Shown one piece after another: positions 17,766 to 25,978 of a stretch of DNA of 64,000 nucleotides. Every line of letters starts with the position of its first letter. The stretch's first letter is position 1. The translations under genes and the position numbers were made by a program. A model generated the notes under the pieces. That model had not been told where the DNA came from. It saw only the letters and a program-made list of their open reading frames with translations, and searched no databases. Source of the stretch: Halioglobus sp. (GTDB taxonomy: Bacteria > Pseudomonadota > Gammaproteobacteria > Pseudomonadales > Halieaceae); assembly GCA_002699145.1 (NCBI GenBank), contig PABK01000033.1, forward strand, positions 41,902-105,901, in the 5' to 3' direction.

Positions 17766-19019
17766 ATGTTGGAGTCTGTAAAGATTCAGAAGCGCCAGAG
17801 TGAAATCCGGCAGGAGCTAGCTGTTCTGGCTGGCAAAGAAACCCCCGAGGAAACCGAAGTGCGGTCTATGGCTGACTTGGATTCCGAGTATCAGACGAAC
17901 GAGACCCGCTACCGTGCGGCCTTGATCGCTGAAGATACTGAGCGCCGTGAAGCTGGTGAAGAACTGGAAGAACGCAGCGAAAAGGAATACGCGGAACTGG
18001 TAGACGGTTTCGAGTTGCGCCAAGTCGCTGACTTTCTGGACGATGGTTCCGCGCTGTCTGGGCAGACTGCGGAAGTCGTGCAGGAAATGCGTTCACAGGG
18101 CAGCTATCAGGGTGTGCCGGTTCCGCTGGCAGCACTTGAAGTCCGTGCCGGTGAAACTATCGCGTCTGGGACTCCGGACCCGAAGACTACCCGCAATGTG
18201 ATTGACCAGCTTTTCCCCGCGTCTGTTATGTCTCAGATGGGCGGACAACTGGTGAACATCTCCAGCGGCCTGCACGAATGGCCGGTGGTGACACAAGGCG
18301 CGTCTACTGGCTGGGCTGCAACTGAAACCGGTGACGTAGGTTCCGCGCAAGCGTTCCAGACTACGGACAAGTCCCTGTCACCGGATAACACGCTGGGTTG
18401 CCAAATGACCCTGACCCGTAAGGCAATGAAGCAAAGCGGTCCCGCGATGGAACAGGCTGTGCGCCGTGATATGAACAGCGCAATTTCTGCCGCACTGGAC
18501 CACGCTGCATTCCTTGGCACTGGTGCCAGTGGTGAACCGCTGGGCGTTGTACAGGGTGCCAGCACTTACGGCATCACTGAGACCGCCCTTGATGCGTCTG
18601 TGACCTATGCCCTACTCCGCGCCGTTGCGACTAACTTCATGGTTAGCAACGCGGCGACCAGCTACAAGCAAGTCTCCATGCTGATGCGGCATGAAGTCCT
18701 AGACGATCTGGATGACGCTGTGCTGTCTGGTACAGCCGTTACCGATCTGGACCGGATTGCTAGCAAGCTGGCCAAGGTACTGACTACCAGCAACGCACTG
18801 GCAGCGCCTGCCGGTTCTCCGCTGGAAACCAAAGCGGTAATGACTACCAGTGCTGGTGGTGTTGCGCCGTTCTTTGTGGGTATCTGGGGTGGTGTCGATC
18901 TTATCCGCGACCCGTACACGAAAGCGGCCAGCGGTCAGCTTGCCCTGACTGGTCTGGTAACCGCAGACGTAACGGTAGCGCGTCCGGCACAGCTTCACGT
19001 TATCACTGATATTCAGTGA
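17766..19019 (+). CDS. HK97-fold major capsid protein
   Basis: N-terminal charged coiled-coil delta-like region, then RNVIDQLFPASVMSQMGG..., DMNSAISAALDHAAFLGTGASGEPLGVVQ. Confidence 0.93.
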   Translation: MLESVKIQKRQSEIRQELAVLAGKETPEETEVRSMADLDSEYQTNETRYRAALIAEDTERREAGEELEERSEKEYAELVDGFELRQVADFLDDGSALSGQTAEVVQEMRSQGSYQGVPVPLAALEVRAGETIASGTPDPKTTRNVIDQLFPASVMSQMGGQLVNISSGLHEWPVVTQGASTGWAATETGDVGSAQAFQTTDKSLSPDNTLGCQMTLTRKAMKQSGPAMEQAVRRDMNSAISAALDHAAFLGTGASGEPLGVVQGASTYGITETALDASVTYALLRAVATNFMVSNAATSYKQVSMLMRHEVLDDLDDAVLSGTAVTDLDRIASKLAKVLTTSNALAAPAGSPLETKAVMTTSAGGVAPFFVGIWGGVDLIRDPYTKAASGQLALTGLVTADVTVARPAQLHVITDIQ

Positions 19020-19029
19020 GGCTAGCGCC

Positions 19030-19635
19030 ATGTTGTTTGGTGCGATTGCTGGTGACCTAGAGGTCCGCCGTAAAGGGGGAAGTACTCGCCTGTCTGGGAG
19101 CTTCCCCTATAACTCATTGGCAACACTGAGTGATGGCGGGCGTCGAGGCCGACCACGTAAGGAGCGGTTTGCGCCGGGTGCGTTCCAGTACTCCGTTGAA
19201 TCTGGGGAACTGGATATACACCTACTGGTGGGCCATGACTTTGGGAAACCCCTAGCCAGTAAGGACGCGGGCAGCTTGCTCCTGCGTAGTACTGATGACG
19301 GTCTGTTTTTCAAAGCGACAATTTCTGATGAAGTACTGAATACCAGCCACGGCAAAGACGCTATGTCGATGCTGTCCGCTGGTCTTATCGGTGGCATTAG
19401 TCCGGGCTTCCGGATTCCGCCAGAGCGAACAGTACCGAATGCGGAGACCGTCGAAGATGAAGACCCCAGCGAAGGCACAGCGATTATCAGAACGGTGAAC
19501 GATGCCATTCTGTACGAGCTGTCCCTAGTGACCCGCCCTGCGTATCCAGACACAACCGTAGAAGAGCGGAACTGGCAAACCAGCCCTGACAAACTAACCC
19601 CAGGAATTTCTATTCCTGCGTATCGGTGGCGGTGA
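19030..19635 (+). CDS. HK97-family prohead protease
   Basis: ERFAPGAFQYSV, LVGHDFGKPLASKDAGSLLL, GGISPGFRIP, and ILYELSLVTRPAYPDTTVEER. Confidence 0.93.
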   Translation: MLFGAIAGDLEVRRKGGSTRLSGSFPYNSLATLSDGGRRGRPRKERFAPGAFQYSVESGELDIHLLVGHDFGKPLASKDAGSLLLRSTDDGLFFKATISDEVLNTSHGKDAMSMLSAGLIGGISPGFRIPPERTVPNAETVEDEDPSEGTAIIRTVNDAILYELSLVTRPAYPDTTVEERNWQTSPDKLTPGISIPAYRWR

Positions 19636-20204
19636 TGACTACTGAAGTGATCAAGTTTGAAGAGGCAGAAGCGGCTACGTGGCCAAGCGTAGACGTGCGC
19701 GACGAAGGCGGAACCCTTGAGGAAACGCTGGCCGTTGTGCCGCACGTCTGGCAGCGTATCGAGGACCACATTGCTTACCGGTGGACTGCCCGCCAGTGTG
19801 TCTGGACTGTTCAAGGTCCGGGTGATTGGCGTCCGCACCTGTCGCCAGTATCTGCCGTGACGGTAGAAAGCTGGGACGAAACCACTAAGGCATGGTCTGC
19901 CCTGATTGCCGAGCCTATCCCCGCTGATGGGTTCTACCTGCCCCGTGATAAGACGTACCGAATCACGGCAACCGTGGGCGACACAGAAACCGCTGTACCC
20001 CAGCCGGTAGTCCAAGCGTATCACCGCCTGTCTGGTTACCTGTCAGAAGTCGCGCTAGACGATAAGCCGGTGGGTGCTACTACGCATTCCCTGAAGCTGG
20101 GCGATGGTCTGGACGAATCGACTACCCGCAACCCGAACTATGTTGCCCGCGCTTTGCAGTACTCCGGTGCTGCCGATCTATTGCGGAAATATCGGAGGCT
20201 GTAA
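19626..20204 (+). CDS. Head-tail connector (gp6-like) protein
   Basis: Size, position between protease and portal, and gp6-like pattern (VVQAYHRLSGYLSE... RNPNYVARALQYSGAADLLRKYRRL). Confidence 0.75.
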   Translation: MAVMTTEVIKFEEAEAATWPSVDVRDEGGTLEETLAVVPHVWQRIEDHIAYRWTARQCVWTVQGPGDWRPHLSPVSAVTVESWDETTKAWSALIAEPIPADGFYLPRDKTYRITATVGDTETAVPQPVVQAYHRLSGYLSEVALDDKPVGATTHSLKLGDGLDESTTRNPNYVARALQYSGAADLLRKYRRL

Positions 20205-21259
20205 TGGGCTGGAAATTTTGGGAGAAAGACAAACCGGAAACCCGTGCGGCTGCACAGGGGTTCACTGCTGACCTGATGGCAGCGCGTGAAAGTTACCTGT
20301 CTGGGTCCAGCGGTTCCGGTGAACTGACAGCGACTGTGCAAAGCTGTGTCAGTCTCTGGGAACATGGCCTGTCCATTGCAGACGTACAGGGAACGGATTA
20401 CCTGTCCGCGCATTTGCTGGGCATCATTGCCCGGTCACTGGCGCTACGCGGTGAAGCTGTCCTGTACCTTGCACCTGATCGCCTGCTACCGGCGTCTGAC
20501 TGGGACGTAAGTACACGGGGCGGCATTCCTCGTGCCTATCGTCTGTCAATCTCTGAAGCGGGCGGCGGCACTTCTCAGACCGCCCTTGCAACTGAAGTCC
20601 TGCACTTCCGTATCGGTAGTGATGCGGTAACCCCGTGGGCGGGTACGTCACCGCTGCGCCGGTCTAACCTGACTGCCAGTATGTTGCACTGTATTGAGTC
20701 CGCACTGGGTGAAGTCTATGACCTTGCCCCGCTGGGTTCACAAGTTCTCCCGTTCCCTGAATCACCGTCAACTGACCTAGACAAACTGGGTGCCGGTTTC
20801 AGGGGCAAGCGCGGCAGGATGCTGCTACGGGAGTCTGTGAACGTCACCAGTGCGGGTGGGCCTGCACCTAACACGGACTGGAAACCTAGCGACCTGTCCC
20901 CCGATCTATCCAAAGCGATGACCGCTGAAAGTCTGGAGGCTAGCCGTGCCAGTATCCTATCCGTTTACGGCGTACTGCCTGCTATGTTCGACACCAGCAC
21001 AACGGGACCGCTTGTCAGAGAAGCACAACGCCACCTTGCCCAGTGGGTACTCCAGCCGATTGCGAACTGCATTGCACAGGAAGCGACTGCGAAACTGGAT
21101 ACGCCAATTGCGCTGGACGTTATGCAACCGCTGCAAGCGTTTGACGCGGGCGGACGTGCGCGGACTGTTGGCGCTATTGTGGAAGCACTTTCCAGAGCAA
21201 AGGAGTCTGGGGTTAATCCCGATGATGCCCTGAAGCTGGTGAACTGGGCGGAAGATTAA
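20204..21259 (+). CDS. Phage portal protein (HK97 family)
   Basis: EVLHFRIGSDAVTPWAGTSPLRRSNLTASM, RASILSVYGVLPAMFD, and VREAQRHLAQWVLQPIANCIAQE. Confidence 0.92.
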   Translation: MGWKFWEKDKPETRAAAQGFTADLMAARESYLSGSSGSGELTATVQSCVSLWEHGLSIADVQGTDYLSAHLLGIIARSLALRGEAVLYLAPDRLLPASDWDVSTRGGIPRAYRLSISEAGGGTSQTALATEVLHFRIGSDAVTPWAGTSPLRRSNLTASMLHCIESALGEVYDLAPLGSQVLPFPESPSTDLDKLGAGFRGKRGRMLLRESVNVTSAGGPAPNTDWKPSDLSPDLSKAMTAESLEASRASILSVYGVLPAMFDTSTTGPLVREAQRHLAQWVLQPIANCIAQEATAKLDTPIALDVMQPLQAFDAGGRARTVGAIVEALSRAKESGVNPDDALKLVNWAED

Positions 21260-21272
21260 GGGAATTTTTCAC

Positions 21273-21295
21273 TTTGTGGGTAGCGTTGTGGGTAG
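21273..21295 (+). repeat. Tandem arm-type-like repeat near attR
   Basis: TTTGTGGGTAGCGTTGTGGGTAG, matching the pair near attL at 11611-11632. Confidence 0.65.
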
Positions 21296-21346
21296 ATGCC
21301 CTACGCTATCCTTCAATCCCTTTTAAATCAATCACTTACGATGCCG

Positions 21347-21366
21347 ATTTGGCGGTGAGGGAGGGA
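21347..21366. repeat. attR core direct repeat (within tRNA-Ser 3' end)
   Basis: ATTTGGCGGTGAGGGAGGGA. Confidence 0.85.
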
Positions 21367-21437
21367 TTTGAACCCTCGATACGTTTCCGTATACACACTT
21401 TCCAGGCGTGCGCCTTCGACCACTCGGCCACCTCACC
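21350..21437 (-). tRNA. tRNA-Ser(GGA)
   Basis: GGTGAGGTGGCCGAGTGGTCGAAGGCGCACGCCTGGAAAGTGTG...GGTTCAAATCCCTCCCTCACCGCCA; anticodon loop CTGGAAA, long variable arm, encoded CCA. Confidence 0.95.
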
Positions 21438-21485
21438 GTGAGGGCGCGCATCATACCACAGGCAGCGGCCGCTGCCACCACCGGC

Positions 21486-22310
21486 TTACTGCCGATTGAG
21501 GCGTGGCAGGGGCTTGGAGGCGGGGTCCGTGGCGCGCATGGGGTTGATATCCAGGCCGCCGCGCCGGGTGTAGAACGCCTGTACCCGCAGGTAGCCGGGT
21601 TCGCAGGTCTGCAGCACGTCGCGGAAGATGCGCTCGACACACTGCTCGTGAAAATCCCGGTGCGAGCGGAAAGCCAGCAGGTAGGACAGCAACGACGTCT
21701 GCTCGATACGCGGGCCGCGGTACTCCAGCCACAGGGTGGCCCAGTCCGGCTGGCCGGTAACGGGGCACAGGGAGCGCAGCAGGTGCGTGTACATGGCCTG
21801 CTGGGTCTCGCCCTCGCCGCACTGTAACAACGCGGCATCGGGAGCGGCGCCGGGCGCGGGCACCGGCAGGCCGTCCAGGCACAGGCCCTGCAGCGCGGTG
21901 GCTCCCAGGGCGGCGTCATCCACGGGGAACAGTTCGATCTGCGGCGCCGCGCCGAGCACCGCGCCGAGGTCCTTGACAAGCGTTTCGCGCAGCGCCCGCT
22001 CGGACTCGAAAGACGTATTGTTCAACGAGTTGAGGTACAGCTTGAAAGACTTGGACTCGACCATACAGGGCGAGTCGGCGGGGATATCGAAGCGGCCCAC
22101 ACGCGACAGCGGACAACCGCGCGCGTCCAGCCAGGACAGTTCATAGGCGTGCCAGCGATCCCAGCCGCAGAACGGCAGCGGCTCGTCGAGCCCGAGATCA
22201 CGCCGCCCCGACTCCCGGGGGATCGGATACAGCAACTCCGGCGCGTAACGCTCGACCAGCGGCGTGGGCTTGCCCAGCAGGAGTTCCGGCCTGTCCCCCT
22301 CCCCGGCCAT
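21486..22310 (-). CDS. queF: NADPH-dependent 7-cyano-7-deazaguanine reductase QueF
   Basis: CMVESKSFKLYLNSLNNTSF and long bifunctional-type QueF layout (LEYRGPRIEQTSLLSYLLAFRSHRDFHEQCVERIF). Confidence 0.95.
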   Translation of the reverse strand: MAGEGDRPELLLGKPTPLVERYAPELLYPIPRESGRRDLGLDEPLPFCGWDRWHAYELSWLDARGCPLSRVGRFDIPADSPCMVESKSFKLYLNSLNNTSFESERALRETLVKDLGAVLGAAPQIELFPVDDAALGATALQGLCLDGLPVPAPGAAPDAALLQCGEGETQQAMYTHLLRSLCPVTGQPDWATLWLEYRGPRIEQTSLLSYLLAFRSHRDFHEQCVERIFRDVLQTCEPGYLRVQAFYTRRGGLDINPMRATDPASKPLPRLNRQ

Positions 22311-23084
22311 TTACTGCCGCAGCCGCTTGCCGGTGTTGAGCAGGTACATGCTGTAACCGAAGGCCAGCGCGGTGAACAGGCTGATCATGCCGAAGGCCAC
22401 GGGCAGGCTGACGTCGGAGACTCCGAGCATGCCGTAGCGGAACGCATTCACCACGTAGACCAGCGGGTTCAGCCTGGACACCGCGGCCCAGAAATCCGGC
22501 AACAGGTCCATGGAATAGAACACCCCGCCGAGGTAGATCAGCGGAGTCAGCACGAAGGTGGGCACGATCGAGATATCGTCGAAGCTGTTGGCGAACACCG
22601 CGTTGATGAAACCGGCCAGGGCAAACAGCGTCGCGGTCATCAAAACGATGGTGACCACCACCAGGTAGCTGTGGATATGCAGGTCGGTGAAGAACAGCGA
22701 CACCAGGGTCACCACCACGGCCACGAACAGGCCGCGGGTCACACCGCCGAGGACATAGCCCATCAGGATGATGTAGTTGGGCACCGGCGATACCAGCAGT
22801 TCCTCCACGCTGTGGTTGAACTTGGAGCCGAAGAACGAGGACACCACGTTGGAGTAGGAGTTGGTGACAATCGCCATCATGATCAGGCCCGGCACCACGA
22901 ACTGCATGTAGCTGAAGCCGCCCATCTCGCCGATACGCGAGCCGATCAGCGTGCCGAATATCACGAAGTACAGGGACATGGTGATGGCCGAAGGCAGCAG
23001 GGTTTGCGTCCAGATACGCAGGTAGCGGCGAATCTCCTTGCGCACGATGGTCATGAAGGCGTTCCATTGCTCGGTCGCGTTCAC
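22311..23084 (-). CDS. ABC-2 type transporter permease
   Basis: Six-TM ABC-2 pattern; couples to the downstream ATPase gene. Confidence 0.92.
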   Translation of the reverse strand: MNATEQWNAFMTIVRKEIRRYLRIWTQTLLPSAITMSLYFVIFGTLIGSRIGEMGGFSYMQFVVPGLIMMAIVTNSYSNVVSSFFGSKFNHSVEELLVSPVPNYIILMGYVLGGVTRGLFVAVVVTLVSLFFTDLHIHSYLVVVTIVLMTATLFALAGFINAVFANSFDDISIVPTFVLTPLIYLGGVFYSMDLLPDFWAAVSRLNPLVYVVNAFRYGMLGVSDVSLPVAFGMISLFTALAFGYSMYLLNTGKRLRQ

Positions 23085-23998
23085 GCTTTACCCTCCACCA
23101 GGTTGACGAACATTTCCTCCAGGCGGTTGGCGCGGTTGCGCATGCTGGTGATGTGGATGCCGCCCCGGTCCAGCGCGGCGAAGACCTGGTTGATGTGCTG
23201 CCCCTTCTCGACCTCCACTTCCAGCGTATGCGGGTCCAGCCGCCGTGTCGGGAAACCGTCAATCACCGTGTCTTCACTTACTTGCTCAGCACAGTCGAGA
23301 ATAAATACCTCGCGGTGCAACTGGCGCAGCAGGTCGCGGATGGTCGTATTTTCCACGATCCCTCCCTCGTTGATGATGGCGATGTTGCGGCACAGGGCCT
23401 CCGCCTCTTCGAGGTAGTGGGTGGTGAGAATAATCGTCGTGCCCTCGGCGTTGATCTCCTGCAGGAATTCCCACATGGAGCGACGCATCTCGATATCGAC
23501 GCCGGCGGTGGGCTCGTCGAGAATGAGCAGCTTCGGTTCGTGCACCAGGGCGCGGGCGATCATCAGCCGCCGCTTCATGCCACCGGAGAGCATGCGCGAC
23601 TGCACGTTGCGCTTGTCCCAGATTCCCAGTGCTTTCAGGTACTTTTCCGCGCGCTCGCGGGCCAGGGCCGGCGGCAGGCCATAGTAGCCGGCCTGGTTGA
23701 CCACCACGTCGTAACCCTTTTCAAACTGGTTGAAGTTGAACTCCTGGGGCACGATACCGATGTATTTCTTTGCCGCGGGAAAGTCCTCGTCGATATCCAC
23801 GTCGAACACCGAGACGCGGCCCGCGGTCTTGGCCACCAGGGAACAGATAATGCCTATGGTGGTCGATTTGCCCGCGCCGTTTGGGCCCAGCAGCGCGAAA
23901 AAATCGCCCTGTTGCACCTCCAGGCTGATGCCCTTGAGGGCCTCGAACCCGTCGGCATAGACCTTACGCAGGTTTTCTATACGCAGTGCTGGTATCAT
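23081..23998 (-). CDS. ABC transporter ATP-binding protein
   Basis: Walker A GPNGAGKST, signature MLSGGMKRRLMIARAL, Walker B LLILDEPTAGVD. Start set at MIPALRIENLRKVYADGF. Confidence 0.95.
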   Translation of the reverse strand: MIPALRIENLRKVYADGFEALKGISLEVQQGDFFALLGPNGAGKSTTIGIICSLVAKTAGRVSVFDVDIDEDFPAAKKYIGIVPQEFNFNQFEKGYDVVVNQAGYYGLPPALARERAEKYLKALGIWDKRNVQSRMLSGGMKRRLMIARALVHEPKLLILDEPTAGVDIEMRRSMWEFLQEINAEGTTIILTTHYLEEAEALCRNIAIINEGGIVENTTIRDLLRQLHREVFILDCAEQVSEDTVIDGFPTRRLDPHTLEVEVEKGQHINQVFAALDRGGIHITSMRNRANRLEEMFVNLVEGKA

Positions 23999-24067
23999 CG
24001 CTCCCCGGCGCGCCCTGTAGAAAAACGCGCCATTGTACCCGGATACCGGCCGCCAAACGATAGCGAT

Positions 24068-24451
24068 ATGAACGACGCACAGTACCTGCAACACTGCCGC
24101 GAGCTGCTGGCCGACTTCGCCGGCGACCTCACCGCGCGCACCCGGCACCTGCCCCCGGAGGACCCGCTGCGCGAGCTCGCCCTGGCCTTCCAGGCCGCGA
24201 GCGCGGCGACCGACGACCTGCACGCCCAGGGCACCGCCCTGGCGGTGCGCCTGTTCAACACCTACCCGGACATGGCTCCGCTGTTCCCGCGCCAGCTGCT
24301 GTGGTTCCTCGGCGGCGACTGCCTGCACTACATGCCGGACGAAGAGATCGGCCAGTACCAGGCGCTCGACGAGATGCGCCTTGAGGCCGCCGCCAGGGGC
24401 GACTGCCTGGACCTGCGCCAGGCCAGAGCTAAGCTGCTGAACTTACAATAA
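24068..24451 (+). CDS. Conserved hypothetical (PA2817-like) protein
   Basis: MNDAQYLQHCRELLADFAGDL...FPRQLLWFLGGDCLHYMPDEEIGQYQALDE; divergent from the ABC ATPase gene. Confidence 0.6.
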   Translation: MNDAQYLQHCRELLADFAGDLTARTRHLPPEDPLRELALAFQAASAATDDLHAQGTALAVRLFNTYPDMAPLFPRQLLWFLGGDCLHYMPDEEIGQYQALDEMRLEAAARGDCLDLRQARAKLLNLQ

Positions 24452-24535
24452 AAAGCTGGCGAATTTCCGCCGGTCCGGGGTTGACGCACAGAGCGTGGCT
24501 ACCTACAATGCGCGCCTCTCGAAAGAGAGCCTTGC

Positions 24536-24611
24536 GTCCCCTTCGTCTAGTGGCCTAGGACTCTGCCCTTTCACGGCAGAAACAGGGGTTCGAACCCCCT
24601 AGGGGACGCCA
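24536..24611 (+). tRNA. tRNA-Glu(TTC)
   Basis: GTCCCCTTCGTCTAGTGG...CTGCCCTTTCACGGCAG...AGGGGACGCCA. Confidence 0.97.
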
Positions 24612-24616
24612 TATTT

Positions 24617-24690
24617 GCGGGAATAGCTCAGTTGGTAGAGCGCAACCTTGCCAAGGTTGAGGGGGGGCGCCCAGCCTCGCCGGTTCCGGC
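24617..24690 (+). pseudogene. tRNA-Gly pseudogene (intact 5' half, disrupted 3' half)
   Basis: The first ~45 nt match the tRNA-Gly at 24725, then GGGGGGCGCCCAGCC precedes a displaced TCGCCGGTTC; no acceptor 3' strand. Confidence 0.75.
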
Positions 24691-24724
24691 GACCACGGCG
24701 GTGGTGAGACGCACAGTTTGATTA

Positions 24725-24800
24725 GCGGGAATAGCTCAGTTGGTAGAGCGCAACCTTGCCAAGGTTGAGGTCGCCGGTTCGAACCCGGTTTCCCGCTCCA
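24725..24800 (+). tRNA. tRNA-Gly(GCC)
   Basis: GCGGGAATAGCTCAGTTGGTAGAGCGCAACCTTGCCAAGGTTGAGGTCGCCGGTTCGAACCCGGTTTCCCGCTCCA. Confidence 0.97.
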
Positions 24801-25010
24801 ACCTCTTATTTTTCACCCCAGCCAGCCGCCGCTCCGAAGTCGAACGCGACCCCGGCCGTTTCCCGCTCCAACCTCTTATTTTTCACCCCAGCCAGCCACC
24901 GCTCCGAAGTCGAACGCGACCCCGGCCGTTTCCCGCTCCAACCTCTTATTTTTCACCCCAGCCAGTCGCCGCTCCGAAGTCGAACGCGACCCCGGCCGTT
25001 TCCCGCTATA
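24791..25010 (+). repeat. 70-bp tandem repeats carrying the tRNA-Gly 3' end
   Basis: TCCCGCTCCAACCTCTTATTTTTCACCCCAGCCAG... starts at 24791, 24861 and 24931, with a partial copy at 25001 (TCCCGCTATA). Confidence 0.92.
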
Positions 25011-25026
25011 ACGTTCCCGGGCTGAC

Positions 25027-25416
25027 TCAGCCCGTCGCGTCCTTGTCCAGCCTGAGCGAGAGGCTGTTGATACAGTAGCGCAGGCCGGTGGGCGCCGGGC
25101 CGTCCTCGAACACGTGCCCCAGGTGCGCCCCGCACTTCTTGCACATGACCTCGACCCGCACCATCCCGTGCGTGGTATCGCGCGCCTCCTCGATCACCTC
25201 CGCGTCGGCGGGCTGGTAGAAACTGGGCCAGCCCGAGCCGGAATCGTACTTGGTGCCGGAATCGAACAGCGGCTCGCCGCAACAGCGGCAGAGGTACACG
25301 CCCTGCTCCTTGCAGTCCCAGTACTCGCCGGTGAAGGCGCGCTCGGTGCCTTTCTCGCGACAGACGTGAAACTCCTCGGGGCTGAGCCGCTCGCGCCAGT
25401 GCTCGTCGTCTTTCAT
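25027..25416 (-). CDS. msrB: Peptide-methionine (R)-S-oxide reductase MsrB
   Basis: [27 protein letters not shown] and [22 protein letters not shown]. Confidence 0.96.
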   Translation of the reverse strand: MKDDEHWRERLSPEEFHVCREKGTERAFTGEYWDCKEQGVYLCRCCGEPLFDSGTKYDSGSGWPSFYQPADAEVIEEARDTTHGMVRVEVMCKKCGAHLGHVFEDGPAPTGLRYCINSLSLRLDKDATG

Positions 25417-25492
25417 GGGGGTCTCCCGCTGGATGCTTTGCCTGGGCATAGCGTACACTAGCGCTCCCCCACGCACTACAGGCCCGGAGCCG

Positions 25493-25978
25493 ATGGCCGA
25501 CCTGCACATCGAAGATTTCTACCGCGACGTGGCGAAAATTTTCCTGCAACTGTTCGCGAGTTTCCCGCGCCGCAGCGTGCTTTACGTCGAGGACATCAGC
25601 GGCCCCGACGAGCCGGACGAATTCGGCCTGCACCATCCGCGTTTCCAGGCCTGTTTCGGCACCATGCTGTGGCTCGCCGAGCACGGTTACCTGGGCTTTG
25701 CGGACACGATCGGGCAGGAGGCCCTGGACCAGGCAGTGTTGACCCGGCGCGGATTCCTGCTGCTCACCGCGCGCTCGGACCTGGAACTGTCTTCACCCCC
25801 CGCCGAACCCGAGCCCAGCCCCAGCGTGTCCGAGCACTCGCGCAGCAACGTGGCGCAGTTGCGCAGTGCCCTGGGCAGCGCGTCCAGCCTGCAGATTCGC
25901 GAATGCGTCAGCTACCTGCTGGCTCAGGCGCCCATCGGCGAAGTCCCGGCCGGGGCGACACCGGTATCCACCCGGTAG
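25493..25978 (+). CDS. Conserved hypothetical protein
   Basis: Start [35 protein letters not shown]; intact ORF, no clear family. Confidence 0.55.
   Translation: MADLHIEDFYRDVAKIFLQLFASFPRRSVLYVEDISGPDEPDEFGLHHPRFQACFGTMLWLAEHGYLGFADTIGQEALDQAVLTRRGFLLLTARSDLELSSPPAEPEPSPSVSEHSRSNVAQLRSALGSASSLQIRECVSYLLAQAPIGEVPAGATPVSTR

Larger units (their letters stand above)
11464..21366. mobile_element. tRNA-Ser-integrated capsid-forming phage satellite-like element (cf-PICI-like)
   Basis: 20-bp direct repeat ATTTGGCGGTGAGGGAGGGA at 11464-11483 and 21347-21366 (the latter is the tRNA-Ser 3' end). Integrase lies at one end; AlpA, rep-like, HTH, TerL, HNH, capsid, protease, connector and portal genes lie inside; no tail, lysis or repressor genes. 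Confidence 0.8.

Noticed and set aside
11464-21366. Complete temperate prophage
   Set aside because: No tail, lysis, repressor or antirepressor genes; the whole att-to-att interval is only about 9.9 kb and is filled by satellite-like genes.
24791-25010. Possible CRISPR array after tRNA-Gly
   Set aside because: The repeats are contiguous 70-bp tandem units with near-identical sequence throughout and no unique spacers; no cas genes are in the window.
24740-25078. ORF with repeated NLLFFTPASRRSEVERDPGRFP peptide
   Set aside because: Arises from reading the 70-bp tRNA-linked tandem repeat; 70 is not a multiple of 3, so the peptide repeats depend on frame rotation and are not a coding signal.
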